64,000 nucleotides of DNA, from assembly GCF_027923555.1 (NCBI RefSeq), contig NZ_AP025523.1:2360484-2424483 (forward strand). The letters run 5' to 3'. Made by a program: the position numbers and the translations under genes. This document shows, one piece after another, positions 53,554 through 62,512 of this stretch; positions within the stretch are counted from its first letter, which is position 1; every line of letters begins with the position of its first letter. This stretch comes from Vulcanimicrobium alpinum (GTDB taxonomy: Bacteria > Vulcanimicrobiota > Vulcanimicrobiia > Vulcanimicrobiales > Vulcanimicrobiaceae). The notes beneath the pieces were generated by a model. The model saw nothing but the letters and a program-made list of their open reading frames with translations, ran no database searches and was not told the origin of the DNA.

Positions 53554-53693
53554 GCGGCTCGGGGCGTGCTGCTGTTCGGCGGTACTTGCGAACGAGCGAA
53601 GCCCGGAGGGCGAGAGCGAGCGAGCACGTAGCGACTGAAGCGCAGGATGCGCGAAAGGAGCGTGCCGCCGAACAGCAGCACGCCCCGAGCCGC
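53554..53693. repeat. 140-bp element with perfect 29-bp inverted repeats
   Basis: GCGGCTCGGGGCGTGCTGCT...GGCGG at 53554-53582 is the exact reverse complement of 53665-53693. The 82-bp middle is rich in GAGCGAG/GCGAAG-like repeats. No ORF of note and no transposase lie inside. The element sits between the PRC-barrel gene (52982-53411) and the RND gene (from 53717). It may be a miniature non-autonomous element, a structured RNA or a strong bidirectional terminator. The rest of the interval 53412-53716 shows no gene. Confidence 0.85.
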
Positions 53694-53716
53694 GAGCCCG
53701 CGAACCGCGCGAACGG

Positions 53717-56700
53717 TTACGCGCGAGCCGGTTCTTGCGTTGGCGCGGTCGTGCCTCGTCCGTCCGTATCCGGCGGTCGCGTGATGTGCTTCGACCGCCC
53801 GATCCCAAGCCGATCCTCCAGCCCCGCAATCAGCACGTACAGCACGGGCGTAATCACCAGGTTGAGGATCGTCGACACGATCATCCCGCCGAACACCGCG
53901 GTCCCCAGCGAGTGCCGCGACGCACTCCCCGCACCCGACGCAAACACCAACGGCGTCACGCCAAGAACGAACGCAATCGACGTCATCAAAATCGGACGCA
54001 GCCGCGTTTCGGCCGCGCGCCGCACCGCCGTGATCGTGTCGAGCCCCTGATCGCGCATCTGATTCGCGAACTCGACGATCAGAATCGCGTTCTTCGATGC
54101 CAGGCCGATCAGCATGACGTACCCGACCTGCGCGAAGACGTCGGAGGTGATGCCGCGGATCCACAGCCCGCCGATCGCGCCGAGCAGCGCGAGCGGAACG
54201 GCGAAGAGGATGATCAGCGGATCGGCAAACGACTCGTACTGCGCCGCGAGCACAAGGAACACGAACACGATCCCCAGACCGAAGATCAGCGCGGCCTGCG
54301 CGCCGCTCTCGATCTGTTCGCGTGAGATCCCGCTCCACTCGGACGCGAAGCCCGGCGGCAGATGCGCGGCGAGGCTCTGCATGAAGTTGAGCGCCTCACC
54401 CGACCCGTGACCGGCTTTCGGGCTGCCGGTGATGTCGATCGACCGGTAGAGGTTGAAGTGGGTGATGTTCTGGGGCCCCTTCGTCTGCTGGACGCTCATC
54501 AGCGACGAGATCGGGATCGCCGGCGGCAGCACCTGAGCGCCGTTCGCGATGATCGGCGTGCTCGACCGCACGTAGATGTTGTTGAGGTCGTTGATGCTCG
54601 AGCGGTACGGCTGATCGGCCTGCACGTAGACGCGGTACGACTTGCCGCTCATGTCGAAGTCGTTCACGTAGACCGATCCGAGGTAGACCTGCATCGTGTT
54701 GAACAGGTCGGTGAGCGGGACGCCGAGCGAGAGCGCCTGACTGCGGTCGACGTTGACGAGCACCGTCGGCTTGTCGTTGCGGAACGTCGTGTAGACGCGG
54801 CTGGTCGGCGCAGACGGCGCGTTCGCAGGGATGATGATCGAGTACGCCGCGCCGAGCATCGCCGGAATCCCGGCGTTGCCGCGGTCCTCCAGCTGGAAGT
54901 CGAAGCCGCCCTGGAACCCGAGGCCCGGGATCGCCGGCGGGTTCACCATGAACGCCTGCACGCCGGGGAGGAAGAACAGCTGCATGTTGACGCGGTTGAT
55001 CACCGCATCGAGCGTGTGCTGCGCGCCGGCGCGCTCCGACCATGGCCGCAGACGGATGAACATGGTCGCGTAATTCGAGCCGTTGCCGGTGAAGCTGAAC
55101 CCGGCCGCGTCGAACACGTCGGAGATCTCCGGCTGCTGCTTGAGAATCGACTCGATGATCTTCTGCTTCTGATGCGTGTAGTCGAGCGAGACGCCGGGCG
55201 GCGCCTGCATCGCGATGATCGCGAAGCCTTGATCTTCGTCGGGGATAAAGCCGGTCGGGATGCTGGTGTACGCCCAAGCCGTCACCCCGAGGAGCACCGC
55301 GAACGCGGCCAACGCCGCGTACCGCCACGCGAGGACGCGCGGCAGAACGCGCCGGTAGCCGCTGCGGGTCGCTTCGATAGCGCGGTTCACCGGCCGGAAG
55401 ATCCGGCTTTCGCGGTGCTTGTTGCGGCCCAGCAGCAGCGAGGAGAGCACCGGCGTCAAGGTCAGCGCGCAGAACAGCGAGATCGCGATCGAGCACGCGA
55501 TCGTGAGCGCGAACTGCTTGTAGAGCTGACCCGTCGTCCCCGGGAAGAACGCCACCGGGACGAAGACCGCGAGCAGGACGAGCGACGAGGCGACGACGGC
55601 GCCCTGAATCTCGGTCATCGCTTCGCGGGCGCCCTCCAGCGGCGGCATCCCCTTCTCCTGGATGAAGCGCGCGATGTTTTCGATGACGACGATCGCGTCG
55701 TCGACGACGAGCCCGGTCGCGAGCGTCAAGCCGAAGAGCGTGAGCTGGTTGATCGAGAACCCGAGCACGTTCATCAGGAAGAACGTCCCGATCAGCGAGA
55801 CGGGGATCGTCAGCGCGGGGATCAGCGTCGTGCGCCAATCCTGCAAGAACAGGAAGATGACCAGCACGACCAGCGAGATCGCGATGACCAGCGTGATCAC
55901 GACTTCCTTGATCGACTCGCTGACGAACTCAGTCGTGTCGAACGCGACGTGGTAGGTCATCCCGGCCGGGAACTTCTGCGAGAGCCGTTCCAGCGTCGCG
56001 CGCACTTGCTTGGAGACCTGCAGAGCGTTGCCGCTCTGCAGCTGCAGAACGCCGAGACCGATGCCGTCGTGGCCGTCGAACGCCAAGCCGCCGTTGTAGC
56101 TTTCCGCGCCCAGCGTCACCCGGCCGATGTCGGAGACTTTCACGAACCCGCCGTCGGCCGTCGTGCGCAGGATGATGTTCGAGAACTCGGTGGTGTTCGT
56201 CAGCCGGCCGGTCGCGCGAACGCCGTACTCGTACGGCTGTTTGCCGTTGGTCGGAGGGGCGCCGATCGCGCCCGCCGCGACCTGGACGTTCTGGCTCTGC
56301 AGCGCCGTGACGACGTCGCCGGCGGTCAGGTGGTTGTCGGCGAGCCGCTTGGGGTCGACCCACAGGCGCATCGCGTACTTGCGTTCGCCGAACACGAGGA
56401 CGTCGGAGACGCCGACGATGCGCTTGAGATCGTTCGTGACGTTGTTTTCGAGGTAGTTCGTCATGTAGATCGGATCCCAGCGCGGATCCGTCGACGTCAC
56501 GCCGATCGCCATGACAAACGTCCCGGAGTTCTTCGCGACCGAGACGCCGGTCAGCTTGACCTCGTTCGGCAGCCGGCCTTGCGCGAGATTCACCGCGTTC
56601 TGCACGTCGTTCGCCGCTTGGTCGAGATTGCGATCGAGGTTGAACGTGCACGTGATCTGCGAGGTGCCGTCGCTGCCGCTCTGCGAGCTGATGTAGCGCA

Positions 56701-56923
56701 GGCCTTGCACGCCGTTGATCGCCTGTTCCAGCGGCGTCGTCACCGACGACTCGACGGCTTCGGCGCTGGCGCCGGTGTAAACCGCCGTGACGGTGACCGT
56801 CGGCGGCGCGATGTTCGGGTACTGCGCGATCGGTAAGATCGGAATCGAGATCATCCCGAGCAGCAGGATCACCAGAGACGCCACCGACGCGAAGATCGGG
56901 CGTCGCAGAAAGAACTCGGTCAC
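53717..56923 (-). CDS. RND-family (HAE1) efflux pump inner-membrane transporter
   Basis: 1068 residues from a GTG overlapping the preceding stop (GTGA). Twelve transmembrane helices and two large periplasmic loops, as in AcrB/MexF. Motifs: MTEFFLRRPIFASVASLVIL, YPNIAPPTVTVTAVYTGASA, NQLTLFGLTLATGLVVDDAI (with the Asp pair of the proton relay), FLVLAAQYESFADPLIILFA and a late-helix LIGLASKNAILIVEFANQMR. It ends with a polar tail. No membrane-fusion or outer-membrane partner is adjacent in the window. The substrate range is unknown; family members export drugs and hydrophobic compounds. Confidence 0.95.
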   Translation of the reverse strand: MTEFFLRRPIFASVASLVILLLGMISIPILPIAQYPNIAPPTVTVTAVYTGASAEAVESSVTTPLEQAINGVQGLRYISSQSGSDGTSQITCTFNLDRNLDQAANDVQNAVNLAQGRLPNEVKLTGVSVAKNSGTFVMAIGVTSTDPRWDPIYMTNYLENNVTNDLKRIVGVSDVLVFGERKYAMRLWVDPKRLADNHLTAGDVVTALQSQNVQVAAGAIGAPPTNGKQPYEYGVRATGRLTNTTEFSNIILRTTADGGFVKVSDIGRVTLGAESYNGGLAFDGHDGIGLGVLQLQSGNALQVSKQVRATLERLSQKFPAGMTYHVAFDTTEFVSESIKEVVITLVIAISLVVLVIFLFLQDWRTTLIPALTIPVSLIGTFFLMNVLGFSINQLTLFGLTLATGLVVDDAIVVIENIARFIQEKGMPPLEGAREAMTEIQGAVVASSLVLLAVFVPVAFFPGTTGQLYKQFALTIACSIAISLFCALTLTPVLSSLLLGRNKHRESRIFRPVNRAIEATRSGYRRVLPRVLAWRYAALAAFAVLLGVTAWAYTSIPTGFIPDEDQGFAIIAMQAPPGVSLDYTHQKQKIIESILKQQPEISDVFDAAGFSFTGNGSNYATMFIRLRPWSERAGAQHTLDAVINRVNMQLFFLPGVQAFMVNPPAIPGLGFQGGFDFQLEDRGNAGIPAMLGAAYSIIIPANAPSAPTSRVYTTFRNDKPTVLVNVDRSQALSLGVPLTDLFNTMQVYLGSVYVNDFDMSGKSYRVYVQADQPYRSSINDLNNIYVRSSTPIIANGAQVLPPAIPISSLMSVQQTKGPQNITHFNLYRSIDITGSPKAGHGSGEALNFMQSLAAHLPPGFASEWSGISREQIESGAQAALIFGLGIVFVFLVLAAQYESFADPLIILFAVPLALLGAIGGLWIRGITSDVFAQVGYVMLIGLASKNAILIVEFANQMRDQGLDTITAVRRAAETRLRPILMTSIAFVLGVTPLVFASGAGSASRHSLGTAVFGGMIVSTILNLVITPVLYVLIAGLEDRLGIGRSKHITRPPDTDGRGTTAPTQEPARA

Positions 56924-57415
56924 GCTGGCTTCGACCTCGGGGAAGAAAGAGTGGTTGCCGGGAGCGTCGCCTCGAGGCGCCGTCGCCCGCGGCGGATGCG
57001 CGAGGCGGCGGTGCGGAGCGGGACGCCGAGCCGTTCGCCGACCGCTCGCGCCGGCAGGTCCGCCAGCGCGTGCAGCGCCAATGCGGGCTCATTCTGCGTC
57101 AGCGCTCGGACCAATGCGTCGGATTCACGGCGGACCGCTTCATCTTCAGCCGACGGCAGCGGTTCGGGGATCGCCGCGACACGCGGCTTGGACCGTTCGG
57201 CGGCGATCGTGATCGCCTTGCGGCGCGCGATCGTCATCAGCCAGGGGAGCGGGTCGCGGCCGGCTTCGAATCGGGCGCGCGCGCGCCAGGCGGCCAGGAA
57301 CGCATCGTGGAGCGCGTCGTCTGCATCATCGGGGTCGCCGGTGACGCGCGCCGCGGACCGAGGCGCGGTAACGCACGTACCATTGGGCGATGTCAGGCCC
57401 GGCGGTTGTCATCAT
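56920..57415 (-). pseudogene. ECF sigma-70 factor gene with a frameshift, coupled to the RND pump
   Basis: From ATG ATG at 57415/57412 the frame reads TTAGPDIAQWYVRYRASVRG, a sigma region-2-like start, then meets a stop. Near 57345-57358 (GGCGCGCGTCACC) shifting by one base continues as VTGDPDDADDALHDAFLAAW (region 2) and RFEAGRDPLPWLMTIARRKA, then a region 4 helix-turn-helix (DLPARAVGERLGVPLRTAAS) to a stop at 56920. The lesion lies in a GCGCGCG tract, so it may be a sequencing error; otherwise the gene is broken. The downstream 105-residue frame alone lacks most of region 2. Confidence 0.75.
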
Positions 57416-57434
57416 CGAGTCGATTGGTTATAGT
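57406..57434 (+). promoter_or_regulatory. Sigma70-type promoter for the MarR gene
   Basis: TTGTCA (57406-57411) and TATAGT (57429-57434) are separated by 17 bp. Its -10 element physically overlaps the -10 of the opposing promoter (57427-57432), and the start point would be near 57441. An AAAGGTGG ribosome-binding sequence follows at 57440-57447. Confidence 0.6.
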
Positions 57435-57456
57435 CGTCAAAGGTGGTACTTGTCAA
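57427..57456 (-). promoter_or_regulatory. Sigma70-type promoter for the sigma/RND unit
   Basis: On the minus strand TTGACA (57451-57456) and TATAAC (57427-57432) are separated by 18 bp, close to consensus. The predicted start point near 57420 lies only about 5 nt before the ATG at 57415, so the transcript is nearly leaderless. It overlaps the divergent promoter on the other strand. Confidence 0.7.
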
Positions 57457-57890
57457 GCAATAGCGGACGCGCCTGGCAGGCGATGACCGATTTCCTTCGA
57501 CTGCAGAAACGCTACATGGTCGAATCGTTTGCAGAACTCGACCTGAGCGTGCAGCTCGCCCATGCCCTGGCGTCGATCCCGCGCGAGGGGATGACGATGC
57601 GCGCGCTCGCCGACGAGTTGGCGTGCGACGCGTCCAACGCCACGGGCCTGGCGGACCGCCTCGAGGAACGCGGCCTGATCGAGCGGCGCGTCTGTCAGGA
57701 CGACCGCCGCGTCAAGCGCGTCTTTCTCACCGTAGCGGGCCGGCGGATGCAGGACAAGATCCAAATGCGGTTTCTCACCCCGCCCGCCGCGATCGCGGCG
57801 CTCAGCCCCGCCGACCAGCGCGCGCTGCGCGAGATCCTCGAGCGGGCGCTCGCGTTCGCCGACGCCGAACGCGTCGATCCCGGCGCCTAG
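57450..57890 (+). CDS. MarR-family transcriptional regulator
   Basis: 146 residues from TTG at 57450 (AAAGGTGG just upstream); the ATG at 57483 would drop the first helix (GRAWQAMTDFLRLQKRYMVE) that normally forms the dimer interface. The winged helix is clear: MTMRALADELACDASNATGL, ADRLEERGLIERRVCQDDRR and VKRVFLTVAGRRMQDKIQMR. It lies divergent to the sigma/RND unit with overlapping promoters, so repression of the pump and of itself is the likely role. Its ligand is unknown. Confidence 0.9.
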   Translation: MSSNSGRAWQAMTDFLRLQKRYMVESFAELDLSVQLAHALASIPREGMTMRALADELACDASNATGLADRLEERGLIERRVCQDDRRVKRVFLTVAGRRMQDKIQMRFLTPPAAIAALSPADQRALREILERALAFADAERVDPGA

Positions 57891-57901
57891 CCTGCCAATC
57901 C

Positions 57902-58942
57902 TCAGACGTCCAGCGCGATCTCCTGCGGGAGCCAGCCGTCGAGCGCCGCGACGTCGCCGACGACGCGTCCCGCGACGTTGCGTACCGCGACCCGGACGTG
58001 CGGCTCGAGCGCGGCGCGCGCATCGGGCTCGAGTGCGCGCAGCCGGTCGAGCAGCGCGATCGTCGCCGGCGGGGCCGCGCGGCGCGTCCCGTCGAGCACC
58101 TTGAGGGCGACGCCGAGTCCCGCGTCGAGGAGCGCGTCGCAGTGGACCGCCTCCGCGCCCGCCTTGCCGACGACCCGCCCGTGCGTCGCCCGCATCAGAT
58201 CGGTGTCGAACCGGCCGGTCCCGGCGACGTACCACGGTTCGTTCGCCATCGCCGCCGCGACGCGCGCCAGCGCGGCGGCGTCGTCATCATCGAGGTGCTC
58301 CAGCGACGCAAACCGCGCGAACGACATCGCGGCGTTGCGCAGCGTCGTCGCGTAGACCGGAATCCCGCAGCCGTCGACAGCGAGCTTGTCGCCGTCGAAC
58401 GTATCGTCGCTCACCCGCTCGCACAGCGCGAGGATCTCGCGCTGGGCGGGATGCGACGGTTCGAGATAGCCTTCGAACGGCGCGCCGAGCAGTTTCGCGA
58501 ACGCGAGGATCCCGGCGTGCTTCCCGCTGCAGTTGTGGTTGAGCTGGGTCGGAGCCTCGCCGCGCGCGGCGAGCGCGGCGGCGGCCGGCTCGTACGCCGG
58601 CGTCTGCACGCCGCAACGCAGATCGTCGACGCGCGCCCCGATCCGTTCGAGCATCGCCGCGACGACCTCGGTATGGCCGGGCTCGCCGTTGTGCGACGCG
58701 CACATCACCGCGAGCTCGCGGTCGCCGAATCCGAACGCCTCGAGCACGCCGGCGCGCACCGCGGCCGCCGCGATGAACGGCTTGGCCGACGAGCGCAGGA
58801 AGACCGGCGTCTCGATGGTGCCAATCTTCTCGACGATCGTCCCGTCCGCGCTCGCAACGCAAGCGGCGACGTGATGGACCGACTCGACGCGCGTGCCGCG
58901 GCGCACCGCGACGGCGGGCACGCCCGCCAGTTCCCAAAACAT
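57902..58942 (-). CDS. L-asparaginase II-type family protein
   Basis: 346 residues. The family (Rhizobium-type AnsA/asparaginase II) motifs are VESVHHVAACVASADGTIVE, VFLRSSAKPFIAAAAVRAGV, ELAVMCASHNGEPGHTEVVA, LNHNCSGKHAGILAFAKLLG and VDGCGIPVYATTLRNAAMSF. These include the SSAKP, SH(N/S)GE, CSGKH and DGCG blocks of the fold, with Ser, Lys and Cys positions retained. Hydrolyses L-asparagine to aspartate and ammonia. Convergent to marR with 11 nt between. Confidence 0.9.
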   Translation of the reverse strand: MFWELAGVPAVAVRRGTRVESVHHVAACVASADGTIVEKIGTIETPVFLRSSAKPFIAAAAVRAGVLEAFGFGDRELAVMCASHNGEPGHTEVVAAMLERIGARVDDLRCGVQTPAYEPAAAALAARGEAPTQLNHNCSGKHAGILAFAKLLGAPFEGYLEPSHPAQREILALCERVSDDTFDGDKLAVDGCGIPVYATTLRNAAMSFARFASLEHLDDDDAAALARVAAAMANEPWYVAGTGRFDTDLMRATHGRVVGKAGAEAVHCDALLDAGLGVALKVLDGTRRAAPPATIALLDRLRALEPDARAALEPHVRVAVRNVAGRVVGDVAALDGWLPQEIALDV

Positions 58943-58994
58943 GACGGGGAGCCCGCGTACTGGACGGTGCCGCGACGACCCTTTCCGCGGGCCG

Positions 58995-59165
58995 TCAGGC
59001 GGCGGTGAACGAGGAGCGCGCCTCCTTGCGGTCGTTGCACGCCTCGTCGTCAGCGCAGCGACGCTCCCTTCCGTCGATCGCGGGGACGGTGTCGTCGAAC
59101 GGGACCACGCGCCCGCACTCGGCGCAGGTCGCCAGGTCTTCCCGGACGTCGTTGGATCCGCTCAT
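58995..59165 (-). CDS. Small zinc-ribbon-like protein (56 aa)
   Basis: 56 residues from the ATG at 59165 (a second ATG at 59177 adds four). A CxxC pair (TCAECGRVVPF) and a later pair (RCADDEAC) fit a short zinc ribbon, followed by a charged tail. Function unknown. Interval 59166-59259 holds no other gene. Confidence 0.55.
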   Translation of the reverse strand: MSGSNDVREDLATCAECGRVVPFDDTVPAIDGRERRCADDEACNDRKEARSSFTAA

Positions 59166-59259
59166 AGCACCGTCCATTCCCGTGAGTGGTCTCGTCCTCT
59201 CATCGTCGCCGATCACACCGGCGGCGACAATGGACAAAGGGTGAAGGCGCCGCGCGCGC

Positions 59260-60219
<960 letters not shown>

Positions 60220-60326
60220 GGTCGTGTCTGGTGCTCCTGAACGGTGGCGGCGTTGGTGTTGCTGAGAACCCGACGCCCGCACGAAAGGGTGCGTTCCCGG
60301 GGCGGCACGAACGCACGTTCGTCCTC

Positions 60327-61349
60327 GTGTTTTCTCTCACCGAACGGTCCCTCTACGTGCGGGACCTCGATCTCTGGATCGACTCGATGCGTCCCCGTTC
60401 GCGCTGCTACGTCTCGCACGGGCACAGCGACCACGCACGCGAGCACGACACCATCGTGACGACGCCCGCCAACGCGCGGATCTGCCGCTCGCGCTTCGAG
60501 CGCTCGCTCGCCCACGCCAAGCAGATGGCCCTGCTCCCGGCGCGCGGCCGGCCCGCCTGCGATTTTGAGGAGCGCAACTTCAACGAACCGTGGGAGGACG
60601 GCCGGCACCGGCTCACGCTGTTCCCCGCGGGCCACGTGTTGGGCAGCGCGCAATTGCTGATCGAGGGCGATGCCGGACGCTTCGTCTATACCGGCGACTT
60701 TAAGCTGGCGCGTTCGTACACGTGCGAGCCGCCCGAGGTGAAGCGCTGCGACGTGCTCTTGATGGAGTGCACGTATGGCCGCCCGCAATACGTCTTCCCG
60801 TCGCGCGACGAAGTCGAGGACGCGCTGGTCACGTTCGCGACCAAAGCGCTCGAAGACGGCGTCGCGCCGGTGCTGATGGCCTATTCGCTGGGCAAGGCGC
60901 AAGAAGCGATGGCGATCCTCGGCAAGGCGGGGGTTCCGCTCACCGTGCACGGCGCGGTGCACGCGATCGCGCGCTGTTACGAAGAGTCGGGGGTGCGCCT
61001 GCCGCCGTACGAACGCTACGACGCCGTGACGTACGACGGCACGCGCGCGTTGATCTGGCCGCCGTCGGGGAAGCGGCTACCGAAGGCGCTCGCGGGGAAG
61101 CGCTCGCGCACCGCAATGCTCTCCGGCTGGGCGCTCGACGCGAGCGCGCCTTTCCGATATGGGGTCGACGTCTGCATCCCGCTGAGCGATCACGCCGACT
61201 ACGCTGCGCTGCTGCGCTACATCGAGCTCGCGCAGCCGAGCAAAGTGTTGCTCAACCACGGCTGGCGCGACTTCGTCTGGCGCCTGCGCCGCATGGGCAT
61301 CGACGCCAGCTACCTGGAAGCCAACGAACAGCTCTCGCTCTTCTCGTGA
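60327..61349 (+). CDS. Metallo-beta-lactamase-fold protein, Ysh1/exonuclease-like
   Basis: 340 residues from the GTG at 60327; longer starts upstream add a tail unlike the family. The metal motif SHGHSDH (His31, His33, Asp35, His36) is clear, followed by [20 protein letters not shown] (third histidine) and [17 protein letters not shown]. Then [20 protein letters not shown] and [20 protein letters not shown] match the beta-CASP-like branch seen in predicted exonucleases and RNA-processing factors. It is probably an exonuclease or RNA-processing nuclease. Confidence 0.85.
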   Translation: MFSLTERSLYVRDLDLWIDSMRPRSRCYVSHGHSDHAREHDTIVTTPANARICRSRFERSLAHAKQMALLPARGRPACDFEERNFNEPWEDGRHRLTLFPAGHVLGSAQLLIEGDAGRFVYTGDFKLARSYTCEPPEVKRCDVLLMECTYGRPQYVFPSRDEVEDALVTFATKALEDGVAPVLMAYSLGKAQEAMAILGKAGVPLTVHGAVHAIARCYEESGVRLPPYERYDAVTYDGTRALIWPPSGKRLPKALAGKRSRTAMLSGWALDASAPFRYGVDVCIPLSDHADYAALLRYIELAQPSKVLLNHGWRDFVWRLRRMGIDASYLEANEQLSLFS

Positions 61350-61355
61350 CGTCTA

Positions 61356-62219
61356 CTAAGGGCGGAAGAACGATGCGAGCGCTTCGTGCGTCGCGTCGGG
61401 ATCTTCTTCGGCGAGGAAGTGTCCCGCGTCGATCGCGTGGCCGCGGACGTCGTCGCACCAATCGCGCCAGACGGCGAGGACGTCGTACCACGTGCCGACT
61501 TCGGCGCGCGTTCCCCACAGCGCCAGCATCGGCGCCGCGATCTTGCGCACGCCGCGGTCGGCTTCGTCGAGCGCGTAGTCGTAGGTCGCCGCGGCGCGGT
61601 AGTCTTCGCACGCCGCGTGGATCGTCTCCGGGTTGCGCAGGCAGCGCACGTAGTCGTCGAGCGCTTCCGGCGCGAACACGTTCTTGCGGTTCGGGCGGCC
61701 GGCGAAATAGAAATCGGGGTTCGCGCCGATGAGCGTCTCGGGCAGCGGCGCCGGCTGCGCGAGGAAGAACCAGTGCCAGTAGCCGAGCGCGAAGCGCATG
61801 TCGGTGCGCCGGAAGTGCTCGCCGGTGGGGATGATGTCGAGGGTCGCGAGCTTCGTCACGCGCTCCGGGTGATCGAGCGCGAGACGATACGCGACGCGCC
61901 CGCCGCGATCGTGGCCGGCGACGGCGAAACGCTCGTGCCCGAGCGCGCGCATCACCGCGACGCAGTCGCGCGCCATCGCGCGCTTGGAGTACGGCTCGTG
62001 ATCCTCGGTGGTCGGCGGTTTCGAGCTCTCCCCGTACCCGCGCAGATCCATCGCGACGACGTGAAACTCGCGCGCCAGCCGCGGCGCGACGAGATGCCAC
62101 ATCACGTGCGTCTGCGGGTGGCCGTGCAGCAGCAGCAGCGGCGGACCGCTGCCGCCGTGGCGCACGCGGATCTCCGCTTCGCCCGTGTCGATGCGGGTCA
62201 GGGTGAAGCCGTCGAACAC
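61356..62219 (-). CDS. Haloacetate/fluoroacetate dehalogenase-type alpha/beta hydrolase
   Basis: 287 residues from a GTG. The nucleophile elbow GHDRGGRVAYR places Asp104 with Arg105 and Arg108. The cap has His149-Trp150 (GYWHWFF) and Tyr213, and the base is His267 (DAGHFLAEED). This set matches the catalytic and halide-binding residues known for fluoroacetate dehalogenases (nucleophilic Asp, two Arg for carboxylate, His/Trp/Tyr for halide). An epoxide hydrolase is less likely given the paired arginines and HW motif. Acts on short haloacids if the match holds. Confidence 0.87.
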   Translation of the reverse strand: MFDGFTLTRIDTGEAEIRVRHGGSGPPLLLLHGHPQTHVMWHLVAPRLAREFHVVAMDLRGYGESSKPPTTEDHEPYSKRAMARDCVAVMRALGHERFAVAGHDRGGRVAYRLALDHPERVTKLATLDIIPTGEHFRRTDMRFALGYWHWFFLAQPAPLPETLIGANPDFYFAGRPNRKNVFAPEALDDYVRCLRNPETIHAACEDYRAAATYDYALDEADRGVRKIAAPMLALWGTRAEVGTWYDVLAVWRDWCDDVRGHAIDAGHFLAEEDPDATHEALASFFRP

Positions 62220-62223
62220 GGTG

Positions 62224-62502
62224 CTACTCGGACCCGATATCCCACACCATGCCGAGATCGCGCTTGGCGAACGCGCGGAACGCGATCAGCGTCTCGGTGG
62301 CGTTGATCCCGCTGCACGACGCGATCCGCTCGGTCACCAGATCGCTGAGCTGTTCGTGTTCGCGCACGCGCACGATCGCGACGAGATCGTAGGGCCCCGC
62401 CACACTGTAGCATTCCGTGACGCCGTCGATCTCGAGCAGTTCTTCCGCCAGCGAACGGACGCGGCCGGGTTCGACGTTGAGCAGCACGAGCGCGGTGATC
62501 AT
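62224..62502 (-). CDS. Stand-alone Lrp/AsnC ligand-binding domain protein
   Basis: 92 residues covering only the RAM/AsnC effector domain: MITALVLLNVEPGRVRSLAE, the turn TECYSVAGPYDLVAIVRV and the conserved GINATETLIAF region. There is no helix-turn-helix DNA-binding part. Such short proteins can form oligomers with full-length Lrp proteins or sense amino acids. Located just downstream of a hypothetical gene and followed by the dehalogenase-type gene, all minus strand. Confidence 0.87.
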   Translation of the reverse strand: MITALVLLNVEPGRVRSLAEELLEIDGVTECYSVAGPYDLVAIVRVREHEQLSDLVTERIASCSGINATETLIAFRAFAKRDLGMVWDIGSE

Positions 62503-62512
62503 GCGGAGGCCG

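Noticed and set aside
54362-56836. Long open frame antisense to the RND pump
   Set aside because: Arg/Asp/Val-rich antisense noise with no motif; the minus-strand RND sequence is a complete family member.
57483-57890. Start of the marR gene at ATG 57483
   Set aside because: It removes the first dimer-forming helix; the TTG at 57450 has a good ribosome-binding sequence and keeps the helix.
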